Below, piece after piece: positions 34,356-45,688 of a stretch of DNA of 64,000 bases. Each line of letters opens with the position of its first letter. Position 1 is the stretch's first letter. The notes under the pieces were generated by a model. The model saw only the letters and a list, made by a program, of their open reading frames with translations. It made no database searches and was not told the origin of the DNA. A program made the translations under genes and the position numbers. Source of the DNA: Oreohelix idahoensis (taxonomy: Eukaryota > Mollusca > Gastropoda > Stylommatophora > Oreohelicidae); contig JAMPIV010014840.1 of NCBI GenBank assembly GCA_024509875.1, forward strand, positions 248,001 to 312,000, given 5' to 3'.

Positions 34356-37300
34356 CTAAGTAGCTTCATGTGGGCATCGAGACAATATGTCTGCCATCAC
34401 ATTATCCGAACCACGGATAGCTCGTACCGTGAAATGAAAAGGTTGAAGAGCTATAGCATATCGAGTGGATCTCGAACTCTTCAAATCCTTATTCTGCATA
34501 GCTGTGAGAGCGTTTTGGTCGGTTTCTACTACAAAATGCCCGCCGAGAAGGAATCTTTGGAGTTAAAGAATTGCCCAGACCATAGCTAGCAATTCTCGGT
34601 CTAGAACAGAATAATTCCTTTCTGCCGCATTCAGTTTTCTCCAGACATACATTACAGGATGCAGAGTCTCAGAATACTCTTGCATCAGTGCCGCCCCGAT
34701 CCCTATTGCTGAGGCGTCACTACGAAGGGCAAACGTCCTATCGGCTGTAGGTAGTCTTAAAATAGGAGGAGACGAAAATAACCACTTAATCTGATCCAAT
34801 GAAGATTGGCATTCTTGAGACCAACGCACCATATTAGGAGACCCTTTCTTCAATAGGGTTGAGAGTGGTGCCGTAATAGAGGAAAGATTCGTAATGAATC
34901 TTCCATAGAACTGTATAAGGCCCAAGAGACTACGGATCTGTTTTTTAGTCTTAGGAATAGTGATGTTCAGTATCTTAGAAGTGTTGTGGTCCTCTGTTTT
35001 CAAGAGACCATGACCGACACGATGACCAAGAAAAGAAATCTCACTAAACCCAACATAGCCTTTAGAGGGTTTAGCTGTCAAATTATGCTCACGTAGAGTA
35101 GACAACAGTTCATCTAATCCCAGATAGTGATCTTCCCAAGACTTGCTAAAAAGACAGATATCGTCTAAGTATGCAATCACATCAGACCGATATCCCAGTA
35201 TTCGACGCATCATGCGTACAAATGTAGCTGGGGCATTCATAAGGCCAAAAGGCATAAAGTTCCATTGGAACAGACCCCTAGGAGTGGAGAAAGCAGTGGA
35301 AGGTTTGGCTCGTTCGGTTAAAGGAACTTGCCAGTATCCTTTAGACAAGTCCAGCTTTGTGAAGAAACGAGAATTGGAAAGTCTAGTAAGTAACTCATCC
35401 AACAGAGGCATAGGTTCTGCATCGAACTTCGTTACTTGATTTAGTTTACAGTAATCGACGCAAATGCGTATGTTATTGTCTTCCTTTCGGACAATAACCA
35501 TAGACGACGAGTATGCCGAATTGGATGGCTCAATTATTCCTAACTTTATCATTTCATCCAACTCTTTCTCGACTTGAGTTTGGAAGTGGATAGGAATAGG
35601 ATAAGGCCTGACCCTGATAGGAGTATGGTCAGTCAATACAATGTCATGTTCAATGACTGTAGTGTGTCCAGGGATGTCCGTGAGAACATCCTGAAATTCT
35701 TGTAACATGGAAGAGATTTGTGACTGTTCCATAGTTGATAAATTAGGTGAAATTGCAATATTCTTCCATGATTCCGTAGAATGAAGTGGAATCATCGGAA
35801 GAGGCAGATTAACATCAGAGAAAGTAGATTCCTCATCCTGTATGACAGACAGCGATGAGTAATGGCCACGAGCGACCGTAGCATCGTCCGTCGCTTGAAA
35901 AATAGGTTGTAAGTACTCTGGACGTTCATAAAATTCTGTAAGCATATTTATGTGAAAGGTTTTATGCTTTCCGTCAATATCGATGACATAGTCGACATCA
36001 GAAATTTTAGATACAATCTCAAAAGGACCTTTCCAACCAATAAGAAGTCTATTTTCCCTGGTAGGAAGTAATACAAATGCTTTGTCTCCAGGACAAAGCT
36101 GACGTAGGCATCTATTTTTATTTGCAAACTGTCTTGCCTTTGCTTTAGCAAATTCAGATGCGGAAGTTGCTAATTTGCAAGCTTCAATGATTTTCTGCCT
36201 GAGAGCAATGACATACTCATAAGAAGATTGTGTGTCATCACTAATATCATCGGCAGCTATCAAATCGTGAAGCAAGGACATTGGGCCGCGCGGACGAGCG
36301 CCAAAGACGAGCTCGAAAGGAGAAAACCCGGTATGTTCATTAGGAACCTCTCTATAAGCGAAGAGAGCAGCGGGTAAGACTCTGTCCCAATCTTGAGGAT
36401 GATCCTCAGTTATCTTCCCAAGTAAATTTTTGAGAGTTCTATTGAGACGTTCGACTAGTCCATTAGACATAGGATGATAAATACTACTCAGTGATCTCTT
36501 GATATTAAGAGTAGACATCACTTGCGACATAGTCTCAGATATCAGTTGGGTGCCATAGTCTGACAAGATTTCCCTAGGGAATCCCAACCGCGTAAATATC
36601 AGCAAAAGAGCGTCTGCAATATCGGCAGTCGAGATGCTCTTCAGAGGTATGGCCTCTGGCCATCGAGTACACATGTCAACACATGTAAGAATAAATTGAT
36701 GTCCTCTGGCTGATTTTATTTTGAAAGGACCAATGATATCTATCGCCATTTTCTGAAATGGACGGATAGGAATGTCCGCAGCCTGGATAGGTGCTGCATG
36801 GCGAGGACCTTTCGATTTCACTTCTTGACAAACTCTACACGAGCGGCAATAAAGACGGATGTCTCTGTTGACGAATGGCCAAAAGAAAGCCGCAAGAACT
36901 CTCGACTTCGTACGTGAAAATCCCATATGACCAGCGCATTGGGAGTCGTGAGCATGTTGCAGTATTCTAACTCTCGTGTCTTTCGGAACAAGAATTTGTG
37001 AATGTATAGACATGTCAGAGTGTTGTACCATACGCACTAGTACGCCATTCTTCATAGTGATCCAAGATTTGTGATTTGTGTTCTTATTTGGGTCACCTTT
37101 TTTGCCAGAACTAAGAATTTTTTTTAACGAAATGTCTTCCTGTTGACTTTTGATAAAAGAGTCACGTAAAATGACATCATGATCATTTTGATCACGTACA
37201 TCAACACCTTCGGTCGATGTAGTCTGAGGCATATTCTGAGCCTGAGCTCTCGTGACAACTGCATTAGCAGCTTCTAAGTTATTTTCTTCCCAAGCAATAA

Positions 37301-37655
37301 TCTGCTGCGGGGTACACTCTTTAATGCCGTGTATACGCCCGACGATAAGATCCACAATAGGATTCGGAAGCAGACACGCTTGGACCTCTCCCGTACAGAA
37401 GGGAGTAGCTATACGAATGATAGCGGTAGAGTATTTTTCCACTGTGCCACCAAATGTTACACATTTGATTACTCTTCCAGTGGCACATGAAGGATCTACC
37501 AGAGATTGTCTAACCCCAATAGTGGTACATCCAGAATCAAAGAGAACTGAGACTGGATCACCATTCATTAGACCCCTATGTAGAATAAGAGATCCTCTCC
37601 CGTCATGCGCCGCTGCAGCAGGAAGAGCGGACAGAGGATGACCGCAACTCAAGGT
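34356..37655 (-). pseudogene. pol: A pol: protease, integrase, reverse transcriptase, RNase H (one stop)
   Basis: The best-preserved pol here: 1029 codons open from 37652 to a TAA at 34563-34565, then in frame to the true end at 34356. Numbering from SCGH: protease DSG 39-41; integrase zinc ligands H235, H242, C272, C275; catalytic D305, D365, E401 (DD35E); WKGPF 540-544 and FHINML 566-571; RT from about 683, LDLSKGYW 767-774, YLDD 828-831; RNase H D979 and E1020, and ETDQ beyond the stop. In B the codon at the TAA is AAA (Lys), so this is a single nonsense change. The upstream frame is open without an ATG, so pol is made as a gag fusion. RT primes on a tRNA, and integrase inserts the cDNA with a 5-bp duplication. 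Confidence 0.95.
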
Positions 37656-39269
37656 GGATATAGTAGTAGGTTCAAATAAAGTGGTGCACTGAGGGCATTG
37701 GGATGCTCTCCCAAAATCAAAGGCAGAACAAGAACTAGCACTAGCGCTAGGTTTACTATTATTTTGTTCATTACTAACTCCTTGTGACTCTTGTTCAGCA
37801 CAGTTAGTATGATGACATGATCTGTTATTATTATGCTGCCATCTACCTCGATTACTATTTCCTTTGGGATTATGGTAATTACCCCTATTGCTATTATTAT
37901 TTTGGTTTGAACAGCAGTTTTCACAATTGTGATTTACACCTTGATGACAATATCTATTAGATTGATACTGCTGTCTTCCTAAAGAATTATGGCGAGGATA
38001 GTTTTTATTGTGGCTACCCCTTTTAAAGTTACCAAATTTGTTGGAAACATATTTTGAGGGCTATCAGATTGCCTCCAATTCCTAGAAGACGAGCCTCTTT
38101 GGCATGAATCACTCTGATCCTGTCCAAAGTTACGCTTACTTTTCTTATCGAAGTTGCGCTGAGTACCTTTAACTTTACCTCCGAAATTAGAATTGTATGG
38201 AGTCGCAGAAGCCACGGGTAAACCTTCTTTAATCTTACTATTGCTCATTGTTTGTTGTGGATGAGCAGTGACATATTGGCAACAATATTGTTCCATTTAT
38301 TTTAAGTCCTTAGGTTTACGTTCGTGTATAAAGGCAAGAAAAGACTCATTAACAGACGACATTACTTTGTCTCTAAGCAACAAGTTCACAAGTGCCTCAT
38401 AAGTATGTTCAGTCTTAGACAACTCTATCCATCTAGTGAAAGTAAGGCGTATATTTCCTATAAAGTCCGAGAACTCTACACCAGATTCTGGTAACATAGT
38501 CTTAAAACGAAGACGGTAATCATCTTCTTTAAGCTGATATCGTTTCAATAAAGCTGCTCTGACAACTTCATAATTAGTTCTATCATGTTCTTCTATTGCC
38601 ATTATAATATTTAATGGTTCACCTGTAAGTGAATTCAACAGTTGTCTAACATATTGTGCCTTATCTACATTATATGTTACACAATTAAGTTCTAGTCTAT
38701 CTAGACAGAACGTTATGTCATCTTTTGCCGGATTAAAATGAGGAAGTTTGAACTTATAATCATGAGTTTTTTGTGCTCGAAGAAGTCGCTTGAGAACTCC
38801 CTATATTAGTCACTTTTAGTTTCTCTATCTCCAAAGCCATGAGTCTTTCTTCATGTTCTCTTTGATGCTTTTTCTCTTCAAATTCTCTGTCTTGCTGAAT
38901 CTTCCTTTCTTCAGCTTCTCTTTGATGCTTTTTCTCTTCATATTCTCTGTCTTGCTGAATCTTCCTTTCTTCAGCTTCAAGCTGTGCTTGAATCTTTTTC
39001 TCTTCAAGCTGTGCTTGAATCTTTTTCTCTTCAAGCTGTGCTTGAATCTTTTTCTCTTCAAATTCTCTGTCTAGCTTAGCTTGATTCTTCCTTTCTTCAG
39101 CTTCAAGCTGTGCTTGCATCTTTTTCTCTTCAGCTTAAAGCTGTGCTTGAATCTTTTTATCTTCAGCCTTTTGTGCTTTGGCATATTGAGCAAGCGCAAA
39201 TTCCTCCAATTTCTCCTCAGTTTTTCCAAGGGTCAACCCTTGCTGGATGAAGAAATCTAATGTAGACAT
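37656..39269 (-). pseudogene. gag: A gag
   Basis: ATG at 39269 (MSTLDFFIQQG), matching the B start. A coiled coil follows, built of 9-residue EEKKIQAQL units and a duplicated segment of about 20 residues (QDREYEEKKHQRE, EAEERKIQ), then a capsid region (38638-38297), an Asn/Arg-rich segment with CHQG and CENCC, and CPQCTTLFEP before protease. Lesions: TAA at 39135-39137 where Glu is expected, a frameshift between 38760 and 38638, a stop at 38297-38299, and a frameshift near 38055. From there the frame is open into pol. Confidence 0.85.
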
Positions 39270-40364
39270 CCTGTCTACAAATGTGCTGTAAATATATCTG
39301 AAATAGCAACACAAGTTATCCCAATCTCAGTGGGAAATGAGTCTTTTATAAAGACTAAGTACAATTATCTTATTTATAAAGTCAACAGTAATCAGCTCAG
39401 TATATAATTTGCATCATATAACTAAACGTGCATGAACAAGTATACATGAAGACTGTATATATCACCAATATCACGATAACTAGACAAAGACAAGCATCTT
39501 AACAAACGAAAACATTCGCAGAGGTCAAAAGAAAATACAGCTTAACTAAATCAAATGTTGTGAAAAATCACAATGATAACTGCGAAAAATTCACAATAAT
39601 ACAATGACAACACAGTGTATAAACAAAAGGGTGTAAAGAAATTAACAATAGAAAGAAGAAGGGAGACAAATACAAACCAAAACGAATCAAAAACTAAAGT
39701 ACGGAGAAAAATTAACGAAAACAACACTAACACATCTCGTCACAGCTAAGAAAAAAAATAAATAACTAGCAACAAAAGTCGCTTGCAATTTCTACTGTGA
39801 GAAATATGCACAATCCTAAAGAACGCTTACAGTACCCTCGGTTAAGTGGGATATTTACTGTAAGAACCTGAACCCGCAAAAAAAATACACACACTAACTC
39901 AACAAGTAAACAATGAACAAGTAAATAAATGAATGCATATAATAAATGTAACGAGGAAAGCTTATTTGCATACAAAATAAAGGCTAAGTTTAACACGTAA
40001 ACCAAGGCCACTTATCTTTTAAGCGTAATCCTCTACAACTACAATGATGCAGTTCATTGCAGTACATTCGTAAACACCAGTAGACGTTCCACCGTTGAAG
40101 GTCACCGTAACTTGACAACGGGTGTAGTAGTCTCCAAAGTGAAGCTATTAAATCAAACTCGACTTCAGTTGAGAATGTTTGTAGGCTGTAGTAGTAAACA
40201 GCAGGTCGAACTGTTCTATGTTTACAACTCGAGCTTGCACGTAAACTTGTGACGTGAACTTTGACACTTATGTCCTTCGACGATTGTCACCGGATGTATA
40301 ACTCCAGATGTGGGCAGGAAAATCCGTGTTGTTGACAAAAAATCCACGAATCTGGTCCACCAGA
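39270..40364 (-). other. leader of A with primer binding site
   Basis: 1.1 kb without a gene. On the coding strand TGGTGGACCAGATTCGTGG starts two bases after the LTR and is the likely primer site. Confidence 0.6.
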
Positions 40365-41894
40365 TGTTGAAATCTGTTTGATGTAGAAGTAAAGTAGGAT
40401 TGCACGGAGACTGGAGATGTATAAGGTTGCTCAGTGTAAATGTACTGATGTAACGTACTGTTTTCTGTGTTTTGAATGGTAGTACGTTGAGCGTGTCATG
40501 TTGTCCTGGGCAGTACCAAGTAGTAGCAAGGAATCTAGGTCACTAGCGTGAGGTGTCGCCAGGGTTCAGTAGACACATTTCTAATGTCAGTATTCCTGCA
40601 GATTCAAACGTGTAATACTTGTATGACAATGTGGTTGATGGTGTAAGTGTGTAGATAACAGTGCTGATAACACAAAGGCCGTATAGGCTCTTGGACGTCT
40701 TCACATTAACTCACACAACCACAAGTAGAAGTCAGTGAAGTAGGGAATGCTGTTGACGTTTACAATATTTATTTGTGACGTACGATAATACGATGATGAT
40801 GAACGAAACAGTCAATAGTATACAATCGGGTACATAATATGTGTAGTTACAAAGGTCAGCTTCAACCATCACAGATCCTAGACATGTAACAATGTCTTAT
40901 CAGTGCTTACAGTTTATGCAATAGCTCTAACCCCTGACTGAGCCCCGTCAGGTAAGCCCTAGCAAATATATTGCGTAGTACGGGCGATATCATATATATA
41001 AACAAAGTCAATGCCATTGTCCTACAATTAGCAAACAGACTTCAGACTGGCCTCACATACCAGATACTTCATTCTGGTGAAGAATAGATATGGTGACAAC
41101 GAAATCAGGCCGCAGGTCGCGGTCTTCGATAATCAGGTCACTCTCAGTTTACACAGGCTCCTGAGATTAAATATACATTTTCTGCCAAATCATACTCCGC
41201 CTGCATTGCGGATCCATAAAGATGATTCCTAGGCTTATGTGTGTAACAGGTCAACTAGACCTAGTCTTGTAGATATGAAGTCATACTGGAGTGCAGTATA
41301 ATAACTTCTTGTGAGCTTCGCTCACTATGCCGCCATCAGCGATACATGTACCTGTAAGATCTAAACGAGACAAAAAGATCGAATAGCGTTTTCAGTTACC
41401 TTTTTTAAAGAATCCTGACACTCTTAAGTAACACAATACAGCCAATACTGGTATAAAGAAAACACTCAGGGACGGAAGAATGCCAAACGGCCATTCCCAG
41501 AATTTCCACTCCCTATCGAAAACTTGGCAGAGAGGAATCTACGGATCGGGACATCCGTTCTAAGCCACAGGTACGCACTCTCTGAATATCGGTCTCCCGG
41601 CTTTTGCCGCTAAGACCCCGCGCATGCCCAAAGAGCATGGACCAGATCGAGGCAAACCCAGACCAGGCGTTTCCGACCAAACGGGTGACAAAGATACACC
41701 GTATGATCCTATAAATAGAATTAAGACATGTCAACTCTAAGACATGTCTAAGACAGGACAACATAAGACAGGAGAAGATAATCACCAGTCAAGCTTGTCA
41801 CCGAAAGATAATAAACGTTTATCTCTCTTTGATTACATTAAACCAAACATACATTAGGTTGGTGTTTTTTTCACCGTCGAAAATGACGGTAACC
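40365..41894 (-). repeat. 5' LTR of A (1530 bp)
   Basis: Uninterrupted partner of 22825-24318 plus 33502-33538. The plus-strand end reads GGTAACC where the other copy has GATAACA. Confidence 0.95.
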
Positions 41895-41899
41895 GCCAG

Positions 41900-42254
41900 T
41901 AACACGTTTGACGACTACATCAGCTCCAGTTGTTACCAACCAATATCCCCAGAACCAAGTTAGTTTCCTAACACCAACCCTTGTACGTCAGCTCCCACCA
42001 CAGACAACCACCTGGCCGATGTCTCTAATCTACCAACGAAGAAGCAGAAGAAATCTACTACTACCTCCCCCAGTAACACGTTTGACGATTACATCAACTC
42101 CAGTTGTTACTAACCAATATCCCCAGAACCGAGTTGGTTTCCTAACACCATCCCTTGTAAGTCAGCTCCCAACACAGACAACCACCTGAACGATGTCTCT
42201 AATCTACCACCGAAGAAGAAGAAACCTACCAAGCGGCTGAGACTAGTGCTTTAG
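41900..42254 (+). pseudogene. 143-aa protein gene, right-arm copy, 3' piece
   Basis: Continues from 22824 with NTFDDYI. A TAG replaces the Trp codon of the first repeat (SPEPSW) and a TAA replaces Glu in the second (SCYEP). It ends KRLRLVL like the left copy. The left copy has neither stop. Confidence 0.8.
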
Positions 42255-42255
42255 C

Positions 42256-42546
42256 TTGACATTTCATCTTATTTTAAAAGAATTAAATAACTCTAACCGA
42301 CCTTTTAACTACAACGCTAGACATTTACAAGATGTAGTTACTAACGTTTGTGGTCTCTACGCCATTTATTTCATTTTGGTCAAGGCTCGCGGTGGTACTG
42401 TGGGACACGTCCTACTGCCCTTTTCGGCTAGACAACACGCCAACGATCGATTAGTTTTTCGACTAGTCAGATCCTGGCTAGCACGCCATAAGACTGTTTT
42501 TCTTCATAAACGATGGCGTGATAACGACAGCCACTCACCTTGTTGA
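42256..42546 (+). pseudogene. adenain-like cysteine protease, C-terminal fragment, right arm
   Basis: An open 96-codon segment without ATG. The block YNARHLQD, then NVCGLYAIYFILVKARGG and further on ANDRLVFRLV matches the C-terminal half of the adenovirus/Polinton protease: the conserved Gln of the oxyanion hole, the catalytic Cys in VCG, and a later ND-V motif. In Polintons and adenoviruses this enzyme matures capsid proteins. The N-terminal half with catalytic His is missing, so the fragment should be inactive. It follows the 143-aa gene by one base. Confidence 0.62.
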
Positions 42547-44778
42547 AGATTATTACACGAAAAAGAAGTGACAGACTCGCCAACTAATCCAAACCAACTG
42601 TGCTCTGAGAGCTCCTAGGCGTACACGAAAGAGAAGTGGGGTTAGACGTCACCCATAGACCAACTAACTTTGTCAATAAATATATATATATAATGTATCT
42701 AGTGTTTTCTTTTATATATATATCGTCTAACTGTTGTAATATTGTCTAAATATATGTATAACTAAATATCATCTACATATTGTAAATATAAATATTGTCT
42801 ACCTGTCTGTAATATGTACGTATAACTGTTTGTAAAATAAACAACACACAACACATAACACAACAACAACACGCCTGCCATTATTGAACTTATATATTAC
42901 TATATAACAAGACCTCTCCTCCTCCACGCTCCTCCACCACATTTTCCTTATATAAAAGTCACGCGCCTGCAGACTGTATAAACAAACACACCAACACACA
43001 TAACAAAACAATATCACAACACACAAAAATCCCCCCTAACCTACACCCGCCAGCTACACCGCAACATGCTCCGTCACCCACGCCAGCACAAAATAACCCC
43101 CACTCGCTTAAACAACCCTCTTAGTAAACTACTAACCCGCCATTATCGATTTTTTAAATTTTCCGTCATTATCGATTTTTTATATTTTATATATATATGT
43201 ATATATGTATGTATATATGTATGTATATATGTCTAAATAACAGACCCAACATCACACAAAAATCCCCCTAACCTAGCCCCGCCCGCTACATTACACCCAT
43301 GCGTCGTCACCCACGCCAGCACAAAAAAAACCTCCCCTCGCTTCAAAAACCCCCCTTAGTAACCTACTAACCCGCCATTATCGATTTTTTTATATTTTCC
43401 GTCATTATCGATTTTTTATATTTTTTATATATATTGTCTAAGTATTTTGTATAAACAACACACCCGCCATTATCGAACAAATTTATTGCTATATAACAAG
43501 TCATGCGTCTGATCGTCAGAGGAAGTCACCCCGGCTAATATTTATTACTATATAAAAAGTCATGTGCCACCTCATGACGCGCCTCCTGCGCGATCGACAC
43601 TTCACTCCCACCTCTCGATGCTGGTCCCAGTAAAATCAGGCCACTAACACTTCACTCCCATATATAAATATTGTATAAACAACAATTAAAATACCGGCAC
43701 ACAAGACCACCTACACCACACCACACAACAATTAAAATACAAGCACACAAAAATCCACACCCCAACACACTCCACGAGCCGGTAGCCCCGCCAACTACAA
43801 CACACAATTAAGATACCTACAACCAAACACATCAACACACTACCAGCACATACTAACACGCCCACCATACTTGAACTAATATATTGTAATATAAATATCG
43901 TCTACCTATCTGTAAATATACGTATAACTGTTTGTATAAACAGCAACATAACAACACATGCTGTAACACATAAATAAACTACACATAACCTACCAGGACG
44001 TCAGCTGCTCGTCAGAGGAAGTCACCCCGGCTAAAATATATTACAGTCACGCGCCTCCTGCGCTCCACCTGCGCTCCACCTGAATACTAACCGTATTTCC
44101 TTATTAAAAAAGTCACGCTCCACCTGCGCTCCACCTGCGCTCCACCTGAATTATACCTGACGACACCCCTCCCTCAAGTTCTGGTCTGCAGCCTAAAACA
44201 TAACTGTGATAAATTTATTAAAGATCATTTGGTACTGTGATATTACCCTTTATGTCTTCCAATACCTGTACAATGACAATCTGTGATCATATGTGTTATC
44301 AGATAAATATGTATTTAAAAAAAAAAATACTGTACATGTCTCTATGTGCTCCTATGTGTTATTTGCCAATATTATACAATGCCAATCTGTGATATTTGAA
44401 AACTAAAAATACATTAACTATAATCTATTGTTACCTATGTCTATATAACTGTTGTAAATATATGTCTAAATATATGTATAACTAAATATCGTCTAAATGT
44501 TGTAAATATATATCGTATAGCTGTTGTCTAAATATTATCTGTAAAAACACACAACACATGCTGTAACACATAAATAAACTACACACAACCTACCAGGACG
44601 CAAGCTGCTCGTTAGAGGAAGTCACTCCGGCTAAAATATATCGCTATATAAAAGTCACGCGCCGCCGCCTGGCGCGCGCGCCGCCTGAAATCGATCGGAG
44701 TATTTTGCTATATAAAAGTCATGTCGCGCCGCCAGCGCGCCGCCACAATACGCCTCGTTTTGCGCCTACCCTACTACT

Positions 44779-44784
44779 GTCATC
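44779..44784. repeat. target site duplication GTCATC, right
   Basis: Directly after the CCTACTACT terminus; pairs with 9053-9058. Confidence 0.85.
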
Positions 44785-45019
44785 TGCTGCATCCAGACAC
44801 TTCACCAGTCGTCTTGACATTGTCCTGCCACTAGATTATGTCGGACTCGGCGCAAATTTCCCTCACTTTAATCCAATTCACGCGGAAGTCACGACATCAT
44901 CTCATTACATCATCACAAACGTCCTATGGCGACGGGCGAGCGACGAAGCAGCAGGTGAGGATACAAAGGAAGCTGTAGCCGCAGACCTGCGCACAGGCGG
45001 CTTAGGCCATATGGTTGTC

Positions 45020-45340
45020 TGTCGCTGACATGACATGATATTTGCTCCTCGTCAACTCCAAGAGAAATGTCAGGAGCATAATCGCGACCTGTACCCGTTT
45101 ATTGACCTGACCAAGGCATTCGATACATTGAGCCGAGGTGGACTATGGAAAATCCTGTCAAAATTTGGCTGTCCTGATAAATTTATCACCCTGGGCAAAC
45201 AGCTAAAAGAAGGTATGCATGCCCGCGTCTTGGACAATGGATAAGCCTCTAAAATGTTTGAGGTTACAAACGGCGTGAAACGGGGTTGTGTTCTTGCCCA
45301 GACACTGTTCAGCAGAGTTTTTAAGTTGCGGTTGAATGAA
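45020..45340 (+). pseudogene. LINE reverse transcriptase fragment
   Basis: MIFAPRQLQEKCQEHNRDLY, then FIDLTKAFDTLSRGGLW and KFGCPDKFI, is the start of a non-LTR RT with the first catalytic Asp in the DLTKAFD box. After a stop near 45242, FEVTNGVKRGCVLAQTLF continues the same domain. Both ends are truncated. The preceding 235 bp (44785-45019) and following 345 bp (45341-45688) show no recognisable gene. Confidence 0.8.
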
Positions 45341-45688
45341 TTTTTATGTTTGCATCCGTACGAAATCATTTTATATAACTATCAATAAATATCTTGCTGA
45401 ATTCCCTTCAGGTGAGGGCTATCATCCTTCTACCATCCAGTTGTCAATATTGACATATACTAATCCAACAGAAGAGTGGCGGGGATCAAACCTTCCAAAA
45501 GTCGAAATCACTCAGCTTTCTGTAGTTGGCTTCCTTCAATCCCGCAGGCTTCTTTGTATAGGAATGGTCATCCTATTTATTTTACTGCCAATAGTAATTA
45601 TTGAGCAAAAGTTCACTGCTATTTTTTTTTAAAGTCATCCATTTCTCTAAGACTGATCACCGTTCATGTACCACTTCGGCAGTTATTG

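Larger units (their letters stand above)
22825..41894 (-). mobile_element. Gypsy (Gmr1-like) LTR element A, interrupted by B
   Basis: LTRs: 3' LTR 22825-24318 plus 33502-33538 (split by B), and 5' LTR 40365-41894. The TSD GCCAG is at 22820-22824 and 41895-41899. On the coding strand the LTR begins TGTTATCGTC and ends GATTTCAACA. Without B the element is 9.9 kb. Coding is on the minus strand with order gag, protease, integrase, RT, RNase H. By eye the LTR copies differ at about 14 positions and one indel over 1530 bp, close to 1%. Confidence 0.95.
9059..44778. mobile_element. palindromic Polinton/Maverick derivative filled with nested LTR elements
   Basis: The ends are inverted copies beginning AGTAGTAGG and ending CCTACTACT, flanked by the 6-bp duplication GTCATC. 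Inverted similarity extends about 3.1 kb inward on each side (9059-12155 against 22601-22824 plus 41900-44778 once element A is removed; 3097 and 3103 bp). AG/CT termini, 6-bp TSD and an adenain-like protease fragment in each arm point to the Polinton/Maverick (adintovirus-related) group. No polymerase B, retroviral-type integrase, ATPase or capsid gene is present, so it is an internally deleted, non-autonomous form. Elements C, A and B account for about 27.6 kb of its span. Confidence 0.78.
41895..44778 (-). repeat. outer part of the right Polinton arm
   Basis: Inverted counterpart of 9059-11940. It begins with the second GCCAG of element A and ends CCTACTACT at the 6-bp TSD. It holds the rest of the damaged 143-aa gene, the protease fragment, the low-complexity stretch and the mirrored TATA-like words. 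Confidence 0.88.
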
